Source: Spartobacteria bacterium UBA5019 (GTDB lineage: Bacteria; Verrucomicrobiota; Verrucomicrobiia; Chthoniobacterales; Terrimicrobiaceae). Taken from it: a stretch of DNA of 5,320 bases. A program made the position numbers and the translations under genes. The stretch is taken from the NCBI GenBank assembly GCA_002396485.1, contig DGXZ01000004.1, positions 1-5,320 of the forward strand, in the 5' to 3' direction. Position 1 is the first letter of the stretch. Each line of letters starts with the position of its first letter. Below the pieces are notes generated by a model that was given only the letters and a program-made list of their open reading frames with translations, was not told the DNA's origin and ran no database searches. Below are positions 1-5,320 of this stretch, one piece after another.

Positions 1-891
<891 letters not shown>

Positions 892-1038
892 TTCATCTAC
901 TCAGCTCAGTTAGCGAAGAGTATAATTTTCCCCTAATGTGCGATTTTCAAAGAACAGTGCTCTGTTCTCTGACATATTCTGGCCGCCAGACAGGCGACGA
1001 TCTCGCAGGTTCATTCTTTGAACTCGAGTTCTGCGAAG
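892..1038 (+). other. 23S-5S internal transcribed spacer
   Basis: About 147 bases separate 23S from 5S. No tRNA-like cloverleaf or T-loop consensus is seen. The spacer holds three short inverted repeats: AGAACAG/CTGTTCT with a 4-base loop (951-968), TCTGG/CCAGA with a 3-base loop (978-990), and a perfect 12-base palindrome GAACTCGAGTTC (1020-1031) just before 5S. They probably form the precursor structures that RNase III and maturation nucleases process, but this is inferred from position only. Confidence 0.8.
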
Positions 1039-1152
1039 TCTGGTGATCCCGCGCAGTGGACCCACCCGTTCCCATCCCGAACACGGAAGTGAAACGCTGC
1101 AGAGCCGATGGTAGTGCATCTATAGGTTGTGCGAGAGTAGGTCGTTGCCAGG
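1039..1152 (+). rRNA. rrf: 5S ribosomal RNA
   Basis: This is a complete 5S rRNA of about 114 bases, transcribed with 23S upstream. Seen directly are the conserved core CCATCCCGAACACGGAAGTG followed by AAAC (loop B/C), GCCGATGGTAGTG (helix IV and loop E) and GCGAGAGTAGG (3' part of the molecule). The terminal helix pairs CTGGT at 1040-1044 with GCCAG at 1147-1151, which sets both ends to within a base or two. The RNA binds the central protuberance of the large subunit through uL5, uL18 and bL25. It is the last gene of the rRNA operon, since the terminator starts six bases later. Confidence 0.97.
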
Positions 1153-1157
1153 ATTGT

Positions 1158-1195
1158 GCCCGGTGCTTTGGAAACAAGGCACCGGGCTTTTTTTT
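1158..1195 (+). terminator. Strong Rho-independent terminator of the rRNA operon
   Basis: A perfect 9-bp stem GCCCGGTGC (1158-1166) / GCACCGGGC (1179-1187) continues inward through T-G, T-A, T-A and G-C pairs to a GAAA tetraloop at 1171-1174, giving a 13-bp hairpin. It is followed directly by eight T residues (1188-1195). It sits six bases after 5S, which is where an rRNA operon should end. Confidence 0.95.
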
Positions 1196-1256
1196 GCTTT
1201 TCAATTCCTTCACCTCGTGTGGAATCTCCATTATCCAAAATCCGGCAGTAAGAATT

Positions 1257-1400
1257 AACCACGGATTTCACAGAATGCACAGATTAAATCAGTTGCGTAT
1301 CAGATATCGCTTCATCACAATTCACCCGCAGGGTGAGTGCCTTGAACTCTGCTAGGCCTTGGTAATCCGTGCTCATCTGAAATCTGTGGTTCCTGTGGTT
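1257..1400. repeat. Imperfect long inverted repeat built on 9-base units
   Basis: The left arm (1257-1286) reads as 9-base units of the form NCACRGATT: CCACGGATT, TCACAGAAT, GCACAGATT. The right arm (1364-1400) holds the complement in the same period: AATCCGTGC, TCATCTGAA, ATCTGTGGT, TCCTGTGGT. The arms match over about 28 bases with a few mismatches and small indels. They are separated by about 77 bases that contain a small hairpin, TCACCC/GGGTGA (1322-1336). The unit and symmetry match the shorter repeat between gap and pgk. I recall such repeats as dispersed intergenic elements in Verrucomicrobiota and some other genomes; no transposase is present, so it is non-autonomous at best. Confidence 0.8.
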
Positions 1401-1799
1401 CAAATGCTTTTCTCGGATTTTGGCACTCGATTACTCGTTGTCGCTCAATCGTTCGCCGAGGATTTTCTCAATTCAGCATAGATCTATCTGCAATTCTATA
1501 TGAATTACTTCTGGACAGCTCCTAACCAGAGTTCCCTTAATGGAGCAAGTCCGGCGCGCTTCGTGATTGCTCCCGATATGCCTTGTGGCAACAGGAACCA
1601 CCAAGGTATGAGATTCCGATTCCAAGCGTTGATAATCACCTCGACGTCTTGATATAGCAAATCACACTGGACGTGAAAGATAAGCATTTATCTGAGAGAA
1701 CGGTCGCTGTCACCCCTGTCCGATAGCGCGGATCGTATTCCGAGCGCCCGCTCCATCACAAGCCCGCCATTCGCTGTGGCGTTTTATGAGAGTGCTTTT
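1401..1799. other. Gene-poor stretch, possible decayed sequence
   Basis: I find no supported gene in these roughly 400 bases. The best minus-strand frame, 1505-1687, encodes 60 residues (MLIFHVQCDLLYQ… to …LGAVQK) with no recognisable domain and no ribosome binding site. A 5-bp hairpin CGCCA/TGGCG (1765-1781) followed by four T on the plus strand is too weak, and lacks any upstream gene, to be called a terminator. The stretch could be the remains of a degraded gene or plain intergenic DNA. Confidence 0.5.
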
Positions 1800-2351
1800 T
1801 CATTGCTTTTGGAACCCGGGGAATGTGCGCATAGCCAGGGCCTCGTCAAAAGGTAGTCCAATCGCACTTTCCTTGGCGAGAGCTCTTGAATACCCCTGCG
1901 TAGCGTTGGCAACAATCATTCCTACAATTCGGCCTCCTCGGACCACCGCTACGGAGTGCCCATCCGGTGACCAAATCGCAGAGAACTCGCTCCCTACAGG
2001 ATTCGCCAACACGGCCTCGGAACTCGCTACATCACTCATAATCGGTGGAGATTGCCCTGTCCTTGCTATCAGTTCCCAATCGACGGCCTCTGGGGGAGGA
2101 ACTGTTGAGTATAACGGGCAGCCCATTACTCCCCGCCCACTCTCTGGCTCCGTCAAGCAAAGGTAAATCATGCCCTCACTTTGGTCAACGATCGCGTGAC
2201 GACGTGACGTTGAGTGCTGGCACGTGAGAAACATTCCATTTTCATCTGATTGATCGATCATGTGCATGGACGATTCGGTAGGTGGCTTTGAGCAGCTCGT
2301 CAACAAGAACGCGAGCAAAACAACTAGGATTACTGGATGCAATGTCGGCAT
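1800..2351 (-). CDS. Predicted lipoprotein of unknown function
   Basis: This encodes 183 residues starting from ATG at 2351. The N-terminus has a hydrophobic run (VILVVLLAFLL, residues 7-17) ending in a lipobox LTSC with the lipidation cysteine at residue 20, followed by SKPP. It should therefore be processed by Lgt and signal peptidase II and be membrane-anchored outside the cytoplasm. Residues 127-131 are WSPDG followed by a short beta-like stretch, reminiscent of one blade of a TolB/PD40-type propeller, but one motif is not enough to assign the fold. The frame stays open 18 codons further up to a TTG at 2405; that TTG lies inside a good -35 box, so the inner ATG is preferred. Against this, the short signal peptide lacks the usual Lys/Arg, which the longer form would supply. 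No Shine-Dalgarno is seen. Codon use is less GC-rich than gap/pgk. Function unknown; the gene call itself is fairly likely. Confidence 0.65.
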   Translation of the reverse strand: MPTLHPVILVVLLAFLLTSCSKPPTESSMHMIDQSDENGMFLTCQHSTSRRHAIVDQSEGMIYLCLTEPESGRGVMGCPLYSTVPPPEAVDWELIARTGQSPPIMSDVASSEAVLANPVGSEFSAIWSPDGHSVAVVRGGRIVGMIVANATQGYSRALAKESAIGLPFDEALAMRTFPGFQKQ

Positions 2352-2377
2352 TGTGCACTGTGTTTTGAGGAACGAGA

Positions 2378-2405
2378 GGTATACTACCAGTAACGAAAAA
2401 GTCAA
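2378..2405 (-). promoter_or_regulatory. Putative sigma70-type promoter of the lipoprotein gene
   Basis: Read on the minus strand, TTGACT (2405-2400) and TATACC (2383-2378) are separated by 16 bases. Transcription would begin near 2371, leaving a leader of about 20 bases before the ATG at 2351. The -35 box overlaps the in-frame TTG at 2405, which argues against translation starting there. The -10 match is only partial. Confidence 0.45.
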
Positions 2406-2539
2406 AGCTCATGAACTCATCAGCGTTTACGCAGGTCGGATAAAAAAAATCAATGACCCCGAAATCCTCCTAGAAATTATCATGCGCCGGCACGAAAGCC
2501 GTTCGATTTTGTAGCGACCGGACTTTCCTCACCCTCTTT

Positions 2540-2560
2540 GAGATTTTGAATTCAAATCTC
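2540..2560. promoter_or_regulatory. Near-perfect palindrome upstream of the gap promoter (operator candidate)
   Basis: GAGATTT (2540-2546) and AAATCTC (2554-2560) flank a central GAATTC (2548-2553). The whole is symmetric except for one extra T at 2547. It ends nine bases before the -35 box of the gap promoter, a position suitable for a dimeric regulator. It has no T-run after it and no plus-strand gene before it, so a terminator is unlikely. No regulator can be named. Confidence 0.4.
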
Positions 2561-2569
2561 CTTTCGCGA

Positions 2570-2598
2570 TTGACGCTGCCGCCCAAGCCCTCTTAAAT
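2570..2598 (+). promoter_or_regulatory. Putative sigma70-type promoter of gap(-pgk)
   Basis: TTGACG (2570-2575) is followed after 17 bases by TTAAAT (2593-2598), giving five of six matches at -35 and four of six at -10 with optimal spacing. Transcription would start near 2605, leaving a leader of about 38 bases before the gap ATG. I see no equally good promoter directly before pgk, so this one may drive both genes. Confidence 0.55.
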
Positions 2599-2642
2599 AC
2601 ACTGGCCCCGCCGGAACATCAATCCAACTCTAAAAAAACATC

Positions 2643-3641
2643 ATGGTAAAAATCGGTATCAACGGCTTCGGACGCATCGGGCGCATGGTCTTCCGTGCGG
2701 CTGTCAAAAATTTCAGCAAGGACATTCAAGTTGTCGGCATCAACGATCTTCTTGAACCCGAGTATCTCGCTTACATGCTCAAATACGACTCGGTTCACGG
2801 TCGTTTCGAAGGCGAAGTTTCGGTCGAGGGCAATCACCTCATCGTCAATGGCAACAAAATCCGCCTCACCGCCGTCAAAGATCCATCCACTCTGAAATGG
2901 GACGAAGTCGGTGCCGATATCGTGGTGGAATCCACAGGCCTCTTTCTCGACAACGCCAGTGCGGAAGCGCATCTCAAGGCCGGCGCCAAGAAAGTCATCA
3001 TGTCCGCGCCTTCCAAGGACGAGACCCCGATGTTTGTCTACGGCGTGAACCACGCGAGCTACGCCGGCGAGTCCATCATCTCGAATGCGAGCTGCACCAC
3101 AAACTGCCTCGCCCCTCTCGCAAAAGTCATCAACGACACCTTCGGCATCAAGCGCGGTCTCATGACCACTGTTCACGCTGCCACAGCCACACAAAAAACC
3201 GTGGACGGCCCGAGCAGCAAGGATTGGCGCGGTGGACGCGGCATTCTCGAGAACATCATCCCATCCTCGACCGGCGCCGCCAAGGCCGTGGGCAAGGTCA
3301 TCCCAGCCCTCAACAAAAAACTCACCGGAATGGCATTCCGCGTGCCAACCTCCGATGTCTCGGTTGTCGACCTCACGGTGGAACTCGACAAGCCAGCCTC
3401 CTATGAGGAAATCTGCGCTGCCATCAAAGCCGCTTCCGAAGGCCCGCTCAAAGGCATCCTTGGCTACACCGACCAGAAAGTCGTCAGCACAGACTTCCGT
3501 GGCGAAACCCAGACCTCGGTCTTCGACGCCGAAGCCGGCATCGCTCTCGACCCGACCTTCGTCAAACTCGTCTCCTGGTATGACAACGAGTGGGGCTACT
3601 CGAACAAAGTCCTCGAGATGGTCCGCGTCATCGCCAATTAA
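2643..3641 (+). CDS. gap: Type I glyceraldehyde-3-phosphate dehydrogenase
   Basis: This cytoplasmic enzyme oxidises and phosphorylates glyceraldehyde 3-phosphate to 1,3-bisphosphoglycerate with NAD, the step that feeds the next gene product, Pgk. At 332 residues it has the family's normal length. The N-terminal Rossmann fold opens with INGFGRIGR (residues 6-14). Residues 34-36 are N-D-L; the aspartate at 35 binds the ribose of NAD and favours NAD over NADP. The catalytic cysteine is C151 in NASCTTNCLAP and its partner is H178 in TVHAAT. The S-loop, the phosphate-site motif SSTGAAKAVGKV (208-219), R233 (FRVPT) and the C-terminal WYDNEWGYSNK (312-322) are all intact. The ATG at 2643 gives the canonical MVKIGINGFG start. 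No Shine-Dalgarno precedes it, only an A-rich stretch. The likely promoter is at 2570-2598. It looks like the glycolytic form rather than an Epd/erythrose-4-phosphate enzyme, though that distinction rests on overall similarity. Confidence 0.98.
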   Translation: MVKIGINGFGRIGRMVFRAAVKNFSKDIQVVGINDLLEPEYLAYMLKYDSVHGRFEGEVSVEGNHLIVNGNKIRLTAVKDPSTLKWDEVGADIVVESTGLFLDNASAEAHLKAGAKKVIMSAPSKDETPMFVYGVNHASYAGESIISNASCTTNCLAPLAKVINDTFGIKRGLMTTVHAATATQKTVDGPSSKDWRGGRGILENIIPSSTGAAKAVGKVIPALNKKLTGMAFRVPTSDVSVVDLTVELDKPASYEEICAAIKAASEGPLKGILGYTDQKVVSTDFRGETQTSVFDAEAGIALDPTFVKLVSWYDNEWGYSNKVLEMVRVIAN

Positions 3642-3657
3642 AACCGGATAGAATCAT

Positions 3658-3733
3658 TGACCACAGAGGACACGGAGAACACGGAGATATAAAAACTCTG
3701 TGCCCTCTGTGCCCTCTGTGAACTCTGTGGTCA
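3658..3733. repeat. Compact 9-base-periodic inverted repeat between gap and pgk
   Basis: The outer 11 bases are perfectly complementary: TGACCACAGAG (3658-3668) and CTCTGTGGTCA (3723-3733). The left arm has three 9-base units (CCACAGAGG, ACACGGAGA, ACACGGAGA). The right arm has four (CTCTGTGCC twice, CTCTGTGAA, CTCTGTGGT; 3696-3731). The two arms therefore pair in more than one register, around a short AT-rich middle (TATAAAAA). It shares period and core (CACRGA / TCTGTG) with the repeat at 1257-1400. In mRNA it would form a stable hairpin between the two cistrons. The 5-base word TCATT occurs at both boundaries (3654-3658 and 3731-3735), which might be a target duplication but overlaps the stem. 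Confidence 0.9.
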
Positions 3734-3784
3734 TTCCTTTTCAGACAAACTCGTTCCTCCCTCTTTTTCGAATTTTCCACTACT

Positions 3785-5023
3785 ATGAAAAAATCCATCA
3801 AAGACATTTCCGTCAAAGGCCAACGCGTCCTCATGCGCGTGGACTTCAATGTTCCCCAAGACAAAAAGACCGGCACCATCACGAACACCCAGCGCATCTC
3901 CGCCGCATTGCCCACGATCCAACACGTCTTGAATGAAGGCGCATCCGTCGTCCTCATGAGCCACCTCGGCCGCCCGGATGGCAAAGTCGTCGAAAAATTT
4001 TCTCTCAAGCCCGTCGCTGAAAAACTCTCCGAACTTCTCGGCAAGCCCGTGAAGTTCCTCAACGACTGCGTCGGCACCGAAGTCGAAGCCGCTTGTGCCT
4101 CGCTCCAGCCCGGCGAAGTCGTCCTGCTCGAAAATCTCCGCTTCCACATCGAAGAAGAAGGCAAAGTCAAAAATGAGGATGGCACCTCCACCAAAGCCGA
4201 TCCCGAAAAAGTTGCCGCCTTCCGTGCCAGCCTCACGAAGCTCGGCGATGTCTTTGTGAGCGACGCCTTCGGCACAGCCCACCGTGCGCACTCCTCCGTC
4301 GTGGGAGTCGATCTCCCTAAAGTCGCCGGCTTCCTCATGCAGAAGGAACTCGATGCCTTCGCCGCCGTGCTCGACAACCCTCAGCGGCCACTCCTGGCCA
4401 TTCTCGGAGGCGCCAAGATCGCCGACAAAATCCCGCTCATTCGCAACCTCATCGAGACCGCCGACGAAATCATCATTGGCGGCGGCATGGCCTACACCTT
4501 CAAAAAAGTCCTCGAAAACATGCCGATCGGAAACAGCCTCTTCGACCCCGAAGGCGCTAAAATCGTCGCCGAGTTGATGGAAAAAGCCAAAGCCCGTGGA
4601 GTTCAAATCCACCTCCCGGTCGATTACATCACAGCCACCGCCTTCTCGCCCGATGCCGAGACCGGCCACGCCGATGACGCATCCGGCATCCCCGATGGAC
4701 TCGAAGGCCTCGATTGCGGACCAAAATCCCGCGAGATCTTCGCCGCCGCCATCGCCCGCGCGAAAACCATCATCTGGAACGGCCCCGCCGGCGTCTTCGA
4801 ATTCGAAAAATTTGCCGAAGGCACGAAATCCATGGCCGCCGCCGTCGCCGCAGCCACCGCATCCGGGGCCATCACGATCGTCGGAGGCGGCGACACCGCC
4901 ACCGCCGCCAAAAAATTCGGCGTCGCCGACAAGGTCACCCATTGCTCCACCGGCGGAGGCGCCTCCCTCGAACTCCTCGAAGGCAAAGCCCTTCCTGGCG
5001 TCACGGCCCTCAGCGAACGCTAA
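3785..5023 (+). CDS. pgk: Phosphoglycerate kinase
   Basis: This cytoplasmic enzyme transfers phosphate from 1,3-bisphosphoglycerate to ADP, giving ATP and 3-phosphoglycerate, directly after the Gap reaction. The signature RVDFNVP is at residues 18-24 and SHLGRP at 59-64. Substrate arginines are visible at R37, R119 (ENLRF) and R167 (AHRAHSS). The nucleotide-binding C-domain shows GGAKIADK (208-215), NGPAGVFE (332-339), GGGDT (367-371) and STGGGAS (388-394). Length is 412 residues, somewhat longer than the usual ~390-400 of bacterial PGKs, because of an insertion around residues 122-142 (EEEGKVKN…TKADPEK) before FRASLTKLGDVFVSDAFG. That segment resembles eukaryotic PGKs and, as I recall, those of some PVC bacteria. 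The ATG at 3785 gives a normal N-terminus; no Shine-Dalgarno precedes it, and the leader is pyrimidine-rich. It lies 143 bases after gap, the spacer being largely the repeat hairpin. No tpiA follows within the window. Confidence 0.98.
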   Translation: MKKSIKDISVKGQRVLMRVDFNVPQDKKTGTITNTQRISAALPTIQHVLNEGASVVLMSHLGRPDGKVVEKFSLKPVAEKLSELLGKPVKFLNDCVGTEVEAACASLQPGEVVLLENLRFHIEEEGKVKNEDGTSTKADPEKVAAFRASLTKLGDVFVSDAFGTAHRAHSSVVGVDLPKVAGFLMQKELDAFAAVLDNPQRPLLAILGGAKIADKIPLIRNLIETADEIIIGGGMAYTFKKVLENMPIGNSLFDPEGAKIVAELMEKAKARGVQIHLPVDYITATAFSPDAETGHADDASGIPDGLEGLDCGPKSREIFAAAIARAKTIIWNGPAGVFEFEKFAEGTKSMAAAVAAATASGAITIVGGGDTATAAKKFGVADKVTHCSTGGGASLELLEGKALPGVTALSER

Positions 5024-5046
5024 AACACCTGCCTTCCGAATCAGGC

Positions 5047-5084
5047 AAAAAAAGGCCCAGCCCTCCTGTTTATCCAGACGGGCC
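5047..5084 (-). terminator. Probable Rho-independent terminator of a leftward transcript
   Basis: Read on the minus strand, GGCCC (5084-5080) pairs with GGGCC (5058-5054), and seven T follow at once (complement of the A-run 5047-5053). An alternative inner fold pairs GCCC with GGGC (5063-5060) and adds a CTG/CAG stem. It would end a transcript arriving from the right edge, convergent with pgk. The stem is short and the loop is long, so strength is uncertain. The T-run is on the wrong side to terminate pgk. Confidence 0.4.
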
Positions 5085-5098
5085 AACGTCGCACGTCG

Positions 5099-5173
5099 CC
5101 CAATTCAGTGAGCCTTTTCAGCAACCCACGGGCGCTACGCGGTTGAAGTGGAACTCAACACGGCTGAATCGGA
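5099..5173 (-). other. Structured region, possible small RNA or 3' UTR
   Basis: Read on the minus strand, TCCGATTCAG (5173-5164) pairs with CTGAATTGGG (5108-5099) over ten positions, including two G-T wobbles. Within the enclosed 55 bases, GTTGAG and TTCAAC form a 6-bp hairpin with a 6-base loop. Just outside, TCGCCC (near 5190) could pair with GGGCGA (near 5097) in an alternative fold. The probable terminator at 5047-5084 follows. Together this resembles the 3' part of a structured leftward RNA. It does not show hallmark motifs of RNase P RNA, tmRNA or SRP RNA that I would recognise, and no long reading frame crosses it. It could equally be an untranslated tail of a gene beyond the edge. Confidence 0.25.
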
Positions 5174-5320
5174 TGGGCACAACCGGGCGAGTCAAATGAT
5201 CCAGTAAGCTTCGATTGGCGGAAAAAAGCAAAAATCGGGCAAGCCTGCTTGCAGAGTCTTCGTTTTTGTCCTGCCCCATTGGCGTTGCGAATGCCTCGGC
5301 GAAGCAACATTTTTTCTGTA
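5174..5320. other. Non-coding right edge with A/T-flanked hairpins
   Basis: No supported gene is seen. A minus-strand frame runs in from the edge to a stop at 5192, and another begins with ATG at 5310 and codes for about 49 residues; neither has a recognised family. A nested inverted repeat is present: AAAAA (5230-5234) with TTTTT (5263-5267) around GCAAG-CCTG-CTTGC (5239-5252). The stretch could be part of a dispersed repeat or the end of a gene lying to the right. Confidence 0.4.
5284..5315 (+). terminator. Weak terminator candidate downstream of pgk
   Basis: GTTGC (5284-5288) pairs with GCAAC (5304-5308), with a small inner GCC/GGC stem (5293-5300) separated by an unpaired GAAT/GAA internal loop. 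An A and six T (5310-5315) follow. It is the only hairpin with a following T-run on the plus strand after pgk, but it is about 260 bases away and the stem is broken. Confidence 0.3.

Noticed and set aside
892..1038. A tRNA gene in the 23S-5S spacer.
   Set aside because: No acceptor stem or GGTTCGAATC-like T-loop is present; only short hairpins are seen.
1056..1355. A 99-codon plus-strand frame crossing 5S, the terminator and the repeat.
   Set aside because: It runs through a structural RNA and a strong terminator and has no coding features.
1786..2166. A 126-codon plus-strand frame antisense to the lipoprotein gene.
   Set aside because: The minus-strand frame has a proper lipoprotein signal; this one has no motif and looks like its shadow.
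2260..2514. An 84-codon plus-strand frame opposite the start of the lipoprotein gene.
   Set aside because: No ribosome binding site, no recognised motif, and it overlaps the lipoprotein signal peptide and promoter. The tail (2406-2514) is not enough to support a gene.
3661..3733. The tandem 9-base units, considered as a CRISPR-like array.
   Set aside because: Units are contiguous with no spacers and the two halves are in inverted orientation, so this is an inverted repeat, not a CRISPR array.
5028..5053. CCTG/CAGG hairpin followed by an A-run just after pgk, considered as a pgk terminator.
   Set aside because: The stem is only 4 bp and the run is A, not T, on the plus strand, so it cannot terminate pgk; the A-run fits the minus-strand terminator better.
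3731..5086. A 451-codon open frame on the minus strand covering all of pgk.
   Set aside because: It is exactly antisense to a well-proven pgk. Strong preference for C-ending codons on the sense strand removes stop codons in this antisense frame; the translation is rich in G, D, F and E and matches no family I know.

Overview
The window carries the 3' end of a bacterial rRNA operon (23S then 5S, ending in a strong intrinsic terminator), about 600 bases without a convincing gene, one small leftward gene for a predicted lipoprotein, and two rightward central-carbon genes: gap (glyceraldehyde-3-phosphate dehydrogenase) and pgk (phosphoglycerate kinase). The last 300 bases have no convincing gene but are rich in inverted repeats.

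The organism is most likely a member of the Verrucomicrobiota or a neighbouring PVC-group lineage. This is inference from four things seen here: two copies of a 9-base-periodic inverted repeat (CACRGA / TCTGTG units) of a type I recall as common in that phylum; C-ending codons combined with many AAA lysine codons in gap and pgk; a PGK with a eukaryote-like insertion; and no Shine-Dalgarno sequence before any of the three protein genes. No 16S sequence is present to settle it.

Layout: 1-891 23S rRNA (3' third); 892-1038 spacer without tRNA; 1039-1152 5S rRNA; 1158-1195 terminator; 1257-1400 long imperfect inverted repeat; 1401-1799 no supported gene; 1800-2351 (minus) lipoprotein with a promoter at 2378-2405; 2540-2560 a near-perfect palindrome just upstream of a sigma70-like promoter (2570-2598) for gap; 2643-3641 gap; 3658-3733 compact repeat hairpin; 3785-5023 pgk; 5047-5084 probable minus-strand terminator; 5099-5173 long-range stem that could belong to a leftward transcript; 5284-5315 weak plus-strand terminator candidate.

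Gap and Pgk catalyse consecutive steps: Gap makes 1,3-bisphosphoglycerate from glyceraldehyde 3-phosphate, and Pgk uses it to make ATP; both run in reverse in gluconeogenesis. Their shared orientation and 143-base gap suggest co-transcription, with the repeat hairpin lying between the two cistrons. I see no defence, mobile or biosynthetic system here. The items most worth a second look are the repeat hairpin between gap and pgk, the palindrome at the gap promoter, and the structured region at the right edge.
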